A stretch of 64,000 nucleotides of DNA from Cherax quadricarinatus (lineage: Eukaryota > Arthropoda > Malacostraca > Decapoda > Parastacidae), in contig NC_091369.1 in the NCBI RefSeq assembly GCF_038502225.1, forward strand, positions 13,917,469 through 13,981,468, written 5' to 3'. Below are positions 23,204 through 32,870 of the stretch, piece by piece. Below the pieces are notes generated by a model. It was not told the origin of the DNA and did not search any database. It was given only the letters and a program-made list of their open reading frames with translations. The position numbers and the translations under genes were made by a program. Positions within the stretch are counted from its first letter, which is position 1; the number at the start of each line of letters is the position of its first letter.

Positions 23204-25110
23204 ATCACTTGACTCCCAACACAACTGTAAGTAAAAGCCTCTGCTCCTGTTTTTAATGGATATATTGGTTAAGAGCTTCACTTTTAACCAATTTTAAGAC
23301 TTGGTTCATTCTGCCTTGAATTCCATGTACTTTTAGATAATCACCATGTTTTTTTTAAATACTTTACTTATCATGGTGAGTGATTTCTTAGGCAGTGGGT
23401 AACCTTTGTCTCTCTCTAGCTTGGAATGTCAGCTCGGGTCATCTGGCAACCAAAGAAACAGTGTTGAAGGAGACGAACTTTACACAAGTTCTGGGACGTC
23501 ACCATTTTATCTGCTTAAGTGTAGTCAACCCCAGGCAACTACCTCTCATATTTGCAGTGGTGAAGAACCTGTGTTCCTATCATCTTGGCCTATTCAAGGC
23601 TAGAGACTGTGAAGAACTAGTCGTTGGGTTGTCAACATCTGTGACCCCCCCCCATCATCAGCAACGGCTATAATTTCTACAACACGCGGTGTCAACAACA
23701 TCAGACACCACAGTCTAACTGTACATATTAGCATTGAATTCAGATATTATTTTTATTTAATTTTTCATTTCTCTTTCAAGTAGGATAAAAATTCATATTT
23801 AATTGTTTTATATTTTCATTTCTAAATAATAGTTTTTATATTTGACTGTTGTTCTTTTTCTATTCATTAATTTTCCTGAGGAGGAGCCAGCCTTAGTAAT
23901 ACTGAAGTTATTACAGGGCTGAGTAAGCCTTCACATGCTTAGTTGTCCACTTATTGGGGAATTTAGAGATACAGTATAATACCATATGTGACAAATCAAG
24001 GTATCTTATTAATGAAAATAAGATACCAGACATATAAAGCAAATTTCCTAAATTTGCTTGTAACAGATAAATGAACTACAGATATATATCCAGATGTACT
24101 CCTGTTAACCCTTTTGGATCCTTGTTCCTAGGTCTTTAGTGTATCCATATGTTCTTGCGCTACCCTCCACAGGATGGATATGTGGAGCACAGTAAGCTAG
24201 CCACTTCGGTGACAAAATCGAATATGTAATCAAGGAATTGCACTGTGAATTTCGATGTGGTTATTTTGAATATTTATAAGTATATGATTAACATTTATTT
24301 ATCTTTTGACACACACTGGCCTCCTCAAAGCATGGCTGGGTATTGATGAGTATTTGTCACGAGGATGGTGGGTCCTGTGCTCCTGTGGCCAGGTTAATGC
24401 ACCTTCAATTAACTGACCAGGACAGGTGCTCACCTGCTGATCTGTTCTCACAGGTAAACACCGGAGGGATAGAGGTTTAGTTTAGGGAGGGTAGAATTTT
24501 TGCCTGCAATATGATAATGGAGGATGAAAATGAGGAGGATGGTGTGGTTGTGGATAAGGTAGTGCTGGTGGTTTTTGGAAGGTAAGGATGATCAGGTGGT
24601 GAGTGTGGATGAGGTCGTAGTAGTAGTGATGGAAGATGGAGACGATAAGTGGTGATGGTGGGTGAAAAGGATAATAGATTTAGATAGAAGAGCAATGTCA
24701 AAGTCACATATGCTCCGATAATGAACACATTCACAATTACACACGGTGCTTCCTTTTCCCCCCACACACACCCCTACCTATGGAAATTGTTTGATGGGAG
24801 GGCGGCCTCCAAGCTTTAACTTGACCTCTACCAACAAAGTTTTAGTTCTAGGTGAATACATCCAGGCGAGTTTAGACGAAAGTTACAAATTAGTTGTTAA
24901 ATGTCCACATTTTTTTAACGGGTGTATGTGTTTTATTTTATGTAGAAGTGTGTGTTGTGTTTACAAATGTTAATATTAACTCTTACTGGCCGATTGTACA
25001 GATTTCTGGCCTCTAAGTCCTGATTATGTCTACTCTTAAAACTGTATTTTTTACCTTCCACGTATTCATCTAGGACTTTCCACCATGACTGAAAAAAACT
25101 TCGCTATGTT

Positions 25111-25113
<3 letters not shown>
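23204..25113. other. No gene recognised
   Basis: AT-rich sequence, plus a purine/GT-rich stretch at 24480-24665 (GAGGATGGTGTGG-type words). The frames at 23395-23673 have no recognisable domain. Confidence 0.3.

Positions 25114-25155
<42 letters not shown>
25114..25155. repeat. (TG)n microsatellite
   Basis: About 21 TG units. Confidence 0.98.
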
Positions 25156-25157
<2 letters not shown>

Positions 25158-25469
25158 CCTATGGATTAGATTCCTGATAGTATCATTCTTTTGTCCCGGT
25201 TTCAGACTGTGTATATCTGCTAGTTGCCATTCTCTGGGGCTTATTAGTTGAATTTAGTATCGGTGGTCTAATGAGACATCTACAAATAGGAAGCGTGCCT
25301 GTCTCGTGCTCAGCAGATGGAATGACCCATATGGGTTTAACGCCTAACACGAATTGTCTGTCTGTGGCCTAATGAACCCGTCAGTGGCTTTGATTCCAGT
25401 CCAACTTGGTTACTAAATGATGATACATTCTTAAAAAAATTTCGCCATTAGAACACAAAGGCACAATAC

Positions 25470-25580
25470 TGTGACTGGAACAATACACAAATAACCCGTA
25501 CATAGGAGAGAGAAGTTTACGACGTTTCGGTGAGACTTAGACCATTAACAAAGTCACACTGTGAGACTTTGCAAATGGTA
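25470..25580 (-). mobile_element. Foldback-type element, hammerhead-like family D, degraded
   Basis: Minus strand near 25515-25555: TTGTTAAT, then GGT...ACC, GAA and ACGT followed by C. The triplet would therefore be GTC. The downstream TCTCCTATGTACGGGTTATT matches 54797-54812. Confidence 0.5.
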
Positions 25581-25699
25581 TTTTCACCATTTTTTCCCGT
25601 TGCCTGACACTAAAATAAAATATCCGTCGGTTGCATGATAATAGTTTACATGTTCAGATTGGTGCTCATACTCCTCGTACCCTTCAGGCTGGACAGTCT

Positions 25700-26830
25700 T
25701 GTATCAAAATATTGTCCCTAATTACCCTCATCCCCATTCTTCCCTTCTCTGCCCCATCCTTCCCACCCTCCTTTTCCATTATTCCTCCTCCTGTCCCATA
25801 TCCCTCCCCTCTCTGTCCTTTCCTGCTTTTGGCCTTTAGGGTCTTCTCCTCTGAAATTCTAGCTCCTAGGTTGGGGAAAATATCACTGTGCATCCCATTC
25901 CACTGAGGTCCTTAATGGTGGTGTAATTTGCTATGGAATCTGGATCATCTCCAGATGATCCAGATTCCATAGTTTCGATGTTCTTCGGGTGACAGCTGTA
26001 TATACGGAGGCTGGCTATTGGTTCCAAAAGGTGGGATATACAATCCTTTTCATTCCTCATGGAAACTCTCTCTCCCCTCTCCCCCTTTTTTTATTTAAAA
26101 AAATAGAGGAAACTTATTATGGAGACCTATACCCATGACCTTCCTCCTTCCGGACCCTTTCTGCTGCACCCTGTACAGATCCTGGCATGCCTTCGGACTT
26201 CTCTTTTAATCAGGTACCTTCTCTGGGTGCCGTTTCGTTTCCTTCCTCTCGTACCGCGGTTTGAACCGACCTTTCAGACATATCTGACCTCTGTTCGGCT
26301 TTGACTATGATCTCAGCTTCTCCCTGTACAGTGCGTTGATTTTCGGATCATACACGTGACTCGTACAGCCAGGCTCTAACTTCCCGTCCAAAAGACCTCG
26401 ACCTATCACTGATGACCCTACCCCAGTTTCCTCTCACACTTGTAAGAAACATCCAACTAGGCAATTCCTTCCCCTACACTCTGTTTCATTGTCTTTCTTG
26501 GACAAAATTCTTTACACTCAACTCACTTCTACTATCTTTCCGACCACAGCATCAGCAAGATATTCCTTTGCCATGTTGGGCAGAACATTTCCTTCCATGT
26601 TCTTAAGAGTGACACACGCGTTACATTACAAAATGCAGAGCAGTCACATAATCTTCCACTTCTTGATGTTGATAATACATCAGTTATGATTTGCAAGTGC
26701 ATCTCCCTTAATTCTTGCTGTGGATTTATTATCCTCCCACATACAATCATACAATGTGACTTTCTCACGTGTAATGAAGACATACTGGAGCAACTCGAGC
26801 TCCAGAATCTCCTAATAATTAAAGCTTATA
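25700..26830 (+). pseudogene. 5' part of an I/Jockey-like LINE (5' UTR and gag start)
   Basis: Collinear with 43230-44600. Shared landmarks are CCTGCTTTTGGCCTTT, TCTAGCTCCTAGGTTGGGGA, TCTGGATCATCT, CACCATGTTGG-type words, and AACTCGAGCTCCAGAATCTC at the 3' end. It is decayed, with no long frame. It ends about 250 bp before the ACSL exon. Confidence 0.65.
25931..25972. repeat. Perfect 42-bp palindrome
   Basis: CTATGGAATCTGGATCATCT, then CC, then the exact complement AGATGATCCAGATTCCATAG. Its centre coincides with the position where the paralogous LINE copy at 43.4 kb carries a foldback insertion. Confidence 0.9.
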
Positions 26831-27083
26831 TTTAAACACTCCCTGCCCATGGGCGGATGAGCTATCTTTAAATTACAGCTAACTCTTAACAGCCATGAAC
26901 TGCCGCCATTTTGTGGGTTTAATAGAGGTGTAAATATTTTGGTAAAGAGCCTTTTCACCAGAATCAAGGAATCTCCTTTGAGGGGACCACATTATTGATG
27001 GAGAGGGAGGAGGATAGTATAGTGTATATTTATTTTCCCTTTAGAAGACTTGACCAGATAAATGTTCTTTGCAGCCTCCACTA

Positions 27084-27107
27084 ACCACATTTATTTTCAG
27101 TTTCAGG
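27084..27107 (+). promoter_or_regulatory. Splice-acceptor-like tract before the ACSL start
   Basis: ACATTTATTTTCAG at 27087-27100, and a second CAG at 27104-27106, precede the ATG at 27108. A T-rich tract ending in CAG within 10 bases of the start suggests a 5' UTR intron upstream, with the exon starting at 27101 or 27107. The donor and first exon are not identified. Confidence 0.5.
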
Positions 27108-29132
27108 ATGTCGATGCGTGGCGTGAAGACTTCAGAGGGATGGTATGTGAAGGCTAAGTCAAACGGAGAGCCCTATCCTCTGGACTCCCGCCTGGCTCCC
27201 AAGTTCCAGGAAGCAGGCGTCACAACACTGTCTGGTGCCCTGCAGTATGGTGCTTCTGTCCACGGCTCCAAGCCATGCATGGCCACGCGGCAGCTGTTGG
27301 CCAGGGAAAGAATGGAGCACAATGGGAAGATGTTCGAAAAACTTAAACTTGGAGAGTACATGTGGAAAACGTACTCTGAAGTGCAGCAAATGGCTGTGGA
27401 AGTAGGTCTAGGGCTGAGGGTGAGAGGTCTCCAGCCACTAGACAGAGTCGTTATCTTCGCAGAGACAAGGGCGGAGTGGCTTGTGGCAGCTATGGGCTGC
27501 TTGCAGCAACGCATTACTGTCGTCACACTCTACACCACACTCACTGACGCAGGTATCGCCCACGGTATCAACCAAACAGGAGTATCTCTCGTCTTCACCT
27601 CCTATGAGCTTCTGCCAAGAGTGTCTCGTGTTCTGTCAGAATGTTCTAATGTGAAGACTGTGATTGTCATGGAAGACCAGCTGGAGGGTGTAGGTGACGT
27701 TAACAATTTTCCTTCAAATGTCACCCTAGTGCCCTTCAAAGAAATGATCAAAGAAGATACCAGGAAAGCAAATATTATCACACCAGTCCCTGAAGCTGAG
27801 GACACAGCTATTATCATGTATACCAGCGGCTCCACAGGCACGCCCAAGGGTGTGGAACTCTCTCATACAAATATCCTGGCCAGTGTCGTTGCTTACTCCG
27901 TCCAGATGAATGTAGGTCTTGAGGATCGGTACCTGTCTTTCTTGCCTCTAGCACATATCATGGAATTGGCCACAGAAATAGCTCTCATTTCTCTGGGTGC
28001 CACTATACTGTACTCTTCTCCCCACACACTCACCAGCACCAGCCCAAAGGTTATGAAGGGCACTGAGGGAGACGCCAAGGTAGCAAGACCCACAGTTATG
28101 AACTCTGTACCTCTAGTGTTGGATCGCATCATTAAAGGAGTTTCCCAAAAAGTGGAGCAACAAGGATGGATCAAGAGCTTTGTCTTCACAGAAGCTGTTA
28201 GGTACAAATTCTGGCTGGAGTACATCCCATTCACGTCGTACTTCCTGAATACCTTCATCTTCAGGAAGGTACAGGAAGAGCTTGGAGGTGAGCTGAAAAG
28301 AGTGGTGGTCGGAGGGGCTCCCTTGTCGCCTCAGACCCATGACACGATGAGAGCCATTTTTGATGTGTCCATTCAGGTTGGATACGGCGCCACAGAAACA
28401 GCCTCCTGCATCACCGGTATGGATGAAGATGACATTAGCACCGGTCACTCAGGAGGCCCCAACCTCGGGGTCTTCATGAAGCTCGTTGACTGGGAAGAAG
28501 GAAATTACAGAGTGACTGACAAGCCAAATCCTCGAGGCGAGATCGTAGTCGGGGGAATTGTGGTCAGCAAAGGCTACTTTAAGCTCCCCGAAGAAAACGT
28601 AGCTGCCTTCTACGAAGAGAATGGGATAAGATGGTTCCGCACAGGAGATATTGGCGAAATAAATTCTTTAGGCTCGTTAAAAATTATAGATCGGAAAAAA
28701 GATTTGGTAAAACTGAAGCATGGTGAATACGTCTCCCTTGGAAATACAGAGTCCAAGCTAAAGACGCTCTCAAACGTGGAAAATATTTGCGTTTTTGCTG
28801 ACTCCACTAAAGACAAGACAGTAGCAGTGGTGGTACCTTCTGCAGACCGTCTGTGGAAGGTGGCGGCCAGCGTGGGTATCGACAAGGACACAGTCACCAT
28901 TGAGGAGCTGTGCGCTGACGAGAGGATCAAGGAGGCCATCTTGAAGGAGATTCAGAACCACGGCAAGAAGTGCGGTTTGACGCGGTGGGAGGTGCCAGCA
29001 GCCGTCTGCTTGACGCTGGAGCCCTGGACGCCAGACACAGGTTTGGTTACAGCGGCACTGAAGCTGCGACGCACGCAGCTCAATCAGTATTACGAAAACA
29101 GCGTTCATGATATGTACTCCAGGTTAGACTAG
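27108..29132 (+). CDS. Acsl: Long-chain-fatty-acid-CoA ligase, ACSL3/4 type
   Basis: 674 residues. It activates long-chain fatty acids to acyl-CoA using ATP and CoA, through an acyl-AMP intermediate, at ER, peroxisome or lipid-droplet membranes (family knowledge). The ATP-binding loop YTSGSTGTPKG lies at 238-248. The adenylation motif YGATET is at 426-431 with E430, where the family more often has YGLTES. KPNPRGEIVVGG is ACSL3/4-like. TGDIGE (512-517, D514) and IDRKKDLVKL (527-536, R529) form the fatty-acyl-CoA synthetase signature. The late catalytic lysine is K652 in TAALKLRR. Length equals the short ACSL4 form (about 670), which lacks the N-terminal membrane helix; none is seen here. I chose ATG 27108 because it follows the acceptor-like CAGs; the frame upstream has no ATG. 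The complete domain is in one exon without introns, unusual for this family, so it may be an intronless paralogue or an old but intact retrocopy. No poly(A) remnant or target duplication is visible. Confidence 0.9.
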   Translation: MSMRGVKTSEGWYVKAKSNGEPYPLDSRLAPKFQEAGVTTLSGALQYGASVHGSKPCMATRQLLARERMEHNGKMFEKLKLGEYMWKTYSEVQQMAVEVGLGLRVRGLQPLDRVVIFAETRAEWLVAAMGCLQQRITVVTLYTTLTDAGIAHGINQTGVSLVFTSYELLPRVSRVLSECSNVKTVIVMEDQLEGVGDVNNFPSNVTLVPFKEMIKEDTRKANIITPVPEAEDTAIIMYTSGSTGTPKGVELSHTNILASVVAYSVQMNVGLEDRYLSFLPLAHIMELATEIALISLGATILYSSPHTLTSTSPKVMKGTEGDAKVARPTVMNSVPLVLDRIIKGVSQKVEQQGWIKSFVFTEAVRYKFWLEYIPFTSYFLNTFIFRKVQEELGGELKRVVVGGAPLSPQTHDTMRAIFDVSIQVGYGATETASCITGMDEDDISTGHSGGPNLGVFMKLVDWEEGNYRVTDKPNPRGEIVVGGIVVSKGYFKLPEENVAAFYEENGIRWFRTGDIGEINSLGSLKIIDRKKDLVKLKHGEYVSLGNTESKLKTLSNVENICVFADSTKDKTVAVVVPSADRLWKVAASVGIDKDTVTIEELCADERIKEAILKEIQNHGKKCGLTRWEVPAAVCLTLEPWTPDTGLVTAALKLRRTQLNQYYENSVHDMYSRLD

Positions 29133-29454
29133 CCTATGTACTCGTAGACTAGCACACCTAGTGATACCTACAACATGTTTCCAGAGCTGTTCTACTCTAA
29201 AAGACTCGGAACTTTTCTTGTTCAAGGTTCTTGAATAATGGCGAAGGCCCTAGAGAAGAGTCTGTGTATCTGTATATATGCATAATATAAACTAGTATAT
29301 TTAAACACTTGGAATGGATTACTAGTCCTTATTTATTCCATTCACGCTTTTTACCCATTATTCCTCACAGTGTAAGAGACCAGCTATCAAGAACTTCAAT
29401 ACTTAGAGCATTATTAATGATTTCGTCCACTGTAAAGACGAAATTAAATATTTT
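29133..29454 (+). other. Presumed 3' untranslated region of the ACSL frame
   Basis: No canonical AATAAA appears close to the stop. The nearest candidate is the variant ATTAAA at 29443-29448, about 310 nt downstream. The extent is a guess. Confidence 0.3.
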
Positions 29455-29605
29455 TTTTCTAGATGGGTTCCACTGGCACCTTTTGTTTTTGGGTTCCCCA
29501 AAGGTGATTCTTCTGGGGGTCCCACAAGTGATTGTTTTTGGATACCCTGAAATAATTCTTGGGGCTCCCCAGAAGTAATTTTTTGGGGGGTTCCCAAGCG
29601 AGTTG
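29455..29605. repeat. Degenerate tandem repeat, about 30-bp unit
   Basis: GGTTCCCCAAAGGTGATTCT, GGGTCCCACAAGTGATTGTT, GGATACCCTGAAATAATTCT and GGGCTCCCCAGAAGTAATTT are successive diverged units. Confidence 0.75.
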
Positions 29606-30184
29606 CATGGACTCCAGTCCTTGCCAGAGAGGTAGCATTTTTTCCTTTAATAATTAAGTCCTGTGACAATGTATAGAGCTCTTTGTATGTACTACACTAG
29701 TGGGATCACCAAAGATTTGACCAATGTACGTCAGTGGTGCCAAAAACTGATAATTTGAAAATGTAAGCGGAACATCCCCCTCGTTTTTTTCCTCTATAGA
29801 ATGGGCAAGGCACTTTACTAGAGGGAAATAAGGTATATACTAGATTAGGTTAAGTTGTAAGACTGATCTCACAAGTTTCTGTACCTACAACATATGAGTA
29901 GAAGTGAACAGTACTTTGGTATCTGTTTTTCTGAAATCTTTCCTTGTGTAGCAGACGATTACAGAGGTGTCTAATATATTTAGAGACTGTGGGAGAATTT
30001 TAAGGTGTTTCGTCCCTCAGCCTTTGAAGAAGTAATTTTCGATCATTCTTCAGGTCCATTTCAATGACCAGCGCCATGGAAGTGAACCACCATCACAGCG
30101 GAGGGACTGAACGCTACGAAAATCTCTCTATGTCCATCAAGGCTAAGCGACTGAATACCTCACTCTCCCTCTGTCTCTAGACAG
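29606..30184. other. No gene recognised
   Basis: A decayed GAAACG-type arm may lie at 30000-30060 (GTTTCGTCCCTCAGCCTTTG). Otherwise nothing supportable. Confidence 0.3.
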
Positions 30185-30390
30185 GGGGTGAAAATCTTTA
30201 GCTCCAGTACTTTCGCAGCTTCCAGTGCATCAGGAGCTATGCAATGTTGCAAGTGAAGGAGGGGAAGTTTTTCTCAGAACACCGCAGAGTGGGCCTGTCG
30301 CCTCCTCCTGGCTCTTAGAAACATTGCATAGCTCCTGATGACGCACTGAGAAGTGCGAAAGTACTTTAGCTAAAGATTTCCACCCTTGTG
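30185..30390. mobile_element. Foldback element, hammerhead-like family K
   Basis: Imperfect 65-70-bp inverted arms. The left contains AAAATCTTTAGCTCCAGTAC and the right ends in its complement. Plus motif 30330-30371: stem I AGCTC/TAGCT (innermost pair mismatched), core CTGATGAC, stem II GCACT/AGTGC with GAGA tetraloop, GAA, palindrome AGTACT, unpaired T. The left arm on the minus strand keeps CTGATG, GCGAAAGTACT and a GAGCT that would complete stem I, but its stem II is damaged. Confidence 0.75.
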
Positions 30391-30397
30391 GGTTCTC

Positions 30398-30401
<4 letters not shown>

Positions 30402-30491
<90 letters not shown>
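30402..30491. repeat. (TA)n microsatellite
   Basis: About 90 bp of uninterrupted TA beside the foldback. Confidence 0.98.
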
Positions 30492-30494
<3 letters not shown>

Positions 30495-31414
30495 TGGTAA
30501 ACTTGTTATACAAGGCCACAGAACTTAAATGTAAAATATTTACTACAAATAATTTAATTATAATTTTGCTCACTGCTATTTTAAGTTAGTTTGGTGATAT
30601 GACCTTAAAGTATCGAGCATCACTCGAGTTTTTATTAAATTATGGAAAATAATTTCTCCATTTTCTATGAATGAGACAAATGGGTTATTGAAAAACTCAT
30701 ATGATGGTTTCAAAAGCGTATTTAATGACATGAGAGATGTATGGTGCCCTGAGATGTATTTTGGGACTTAGTGTATGGTTGTTGTGAGGGAAATTAGTGT
30801 CAAGCATAAAGGAATAAGTGTATGTACACAAATTCTCCTAGTTGTGTACTAGACTAGTTGCTTGGAAGAGTCTGTTCGTAGCTTTCAGCTCGGTTATCAA
30901 GCAATCGTGCGACTCACTTGCCATTATTCGTGAATACGGTCACGAAACTGGTTCAGGGAGACCTGGGAAAATATAGCGTCGTGTCATCATGCAAGAATGA
31001 TGAACGAAGAGGCTCCTTGATCAAAGAACTCAATACCTGAACAACGGTGGCTGCTATAGTCGTATATGGCTCCACAAAATTGTAAAAACAATATGTACAA
31101 TAATTCTGATAATTAAAAATCAAAATAAATCGAAACAAATCTAATTTCAGTATTATATGTCTTGGCAAAGTAATTTTTTCCTAATTTAGTTTTAAGTTTC
31201 TTTTCGGACATCATCATTATTATTATTATTATTAAGTCTAAGCGCTAAACCCGCAAGTATCATAAAGCTCTGTTTCCGGACAACAAAGAGGAACATTTTT
31301 ACTGTATGAACCATTGGGGTTAAGGTCATCTTTATTAAATTACAACAGCGAGGAGACAGGTTTAAATGTATTTAATATTTTTTCACTCGTGCTGTCGAGA
31401 GCTTAAAACTTATC
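30492..31414. other. No gene recognised; family G scrap
   Basis: AT-rich. (ATT)n then AAGTCTAAGCGCTAAACCCG at 31211-31250 is a minus-strand end of repeat family G. No coding region. Confidence 0.4.
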
Positions 31415-31612
31415 GGTCCAGCCTAGACCATAGACTCGTGTTATGGTCTATCCTGAACCATAGTCTCGTGTTATGGTCCATCCTGGACCATAGTTACGTG
31501 TTATGGTTCATCCTGGGCCATAGTCACTTATGGTCCATCGTGGACCACAGTCTAGGGTTGTGATCTATCCTGTATTATGGTCCATTCTGGACCATTATTA
31601 CGCATTTTGGTC
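31415..31612. repeat. Degenerate minisatellite of about 31 bp built on a GGTCC/GGACC stem
   Basis: Units contain ATGGTCCATCCTGGACCATA with TCTCGTGTT or similar between. The reverse complement contains ATGGTCCAGGATGGACCATA, the same word as in the array at 36640-37500. Confidence 0.85.
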
Positions 31613-31639
31613 CCTCTTCAAGGAAGAGCGCCAAGCAGC

Positions 31640-31850
31640 CCCCCTTAAGGTGCTTGGCACTCTGAAGGATAGGTGACTGCCACCTCAAGGATAGGTGCCT
31701 GACACATATCAAGGGTAGGTGCCTGGCACACATCAAGGATAGGTGCTTGGCACACATCAAGGATAGGTGCCTGACACACATCAAGGGTAGGTGCCTGGCA
31801 CACATCAAGGGTAGGTGCCTGGCACACATCAAGGGTAGGTGCCTGGCATG
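31640..31850. repeat. Minisatellite, 24-bp unit, about 8 copies
   Basis: Units of AAGGGTAGGTGCCTGGCACA plus CATC, with GGGTAGG/GGATAGG variants. 24 bp keeps frames open on the minus strand (an eight-residue repeat), an artefact. Confidence 0.96.
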
Positions 31851-31869
31851 TTATTTACTCCATAGTTTG

Positions 31870-32010
31870 GTACATATGGGGAGGGGCTCTTGATCCTAGG
31901 GATTTTACTTGACCTCTCCACTTTCCTTAGATTGGACCTAGTTGCTTCTCCCCCCCCCTCTTCTAGTCGCTTTATGACCCTTACTGGTTTAGGTCTTTCC
32001 ATGAAAATTA
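31870..32010 (+). repeat. Interspersed repeat family G copy
   Basis: GGGGCTCTTGATCCTAGGGA, GACCTAGTTGCTTCTCCCC and TTTATGACCCTTACTGGTTT in order. Confidence 0.75.
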
Positions 32011-32209
32011 CAACAGCCTGTTCATAGGAAAACTTTTATCTATTATTTATTCATAAATTTAAGCTAAGCTCTAAATCCTAATGGGCCATACAGCACAATG
32101 AACTAGACGAGATTTTCGGACTATTTTCAGTGATAAACACGTAACAATATGTACTAGACAAGTATCTCTCACACCTCATGTACTGTATATATCTCTTAAA
32201 TCTTTGGTA

Positions 32210-32213
<4 letters not shown>

Positions 32214-32271
<58 letters not shown>
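32214..32271. repeat. (TA)n microsatellite
   Basis: About 56 bp of TA immediately before a LINE-tail fragment. Confidence 0.97.
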
Positions 32272-32275
<4 letters not shown>

Positions 32276-32468
32276 CTCCATGGGGAAGTGGAACAGAATT
32301 CTTCCTCCGTAAGTCATGCGTGTTGTAAGAGGCGACTAAAATGCCGGGAGCAAGGAGCTAGTAACCTCTTCTGTATACATTACTAAAGTTAAAAGGGTAA
32401 ACTTTTGTTTTTCTTTTTGGGCCACCCTGCCTCTGTGGGATACGGCCGGTTTGTTGAAAGAAGAAGAT
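32272..32468 (+). repeat. Solo 3' tail of a second RTE-like subfamily
   Basis: GTCATGCGTGTTGTAAGAGG precedes GGGCCACCCTGCCTCTGTGG and TACGGCCGGTTTGTTGAAAG. The last part is homologous to the RTE tail at 22087-22125 (GGGCCACCCTGCCTTGGTGG, GGCCGGTGTGATAAT) but clearly diverged. It begins at one (TA)n and ends at TATATATA. Confidence 0.7.
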
Positions 32469-32481
32469 ATATATAAATATA

Positions 32482-32866
<385 letters not shown>

Positions 32867-32870
32867 TTTT

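Noticed and set aside
27069..27107. N-terminal extension of the ACSL frame
   Set aside because: It would start at a TTG codon and runs across the probable splice acceptor. ATG 27108 fits family length.
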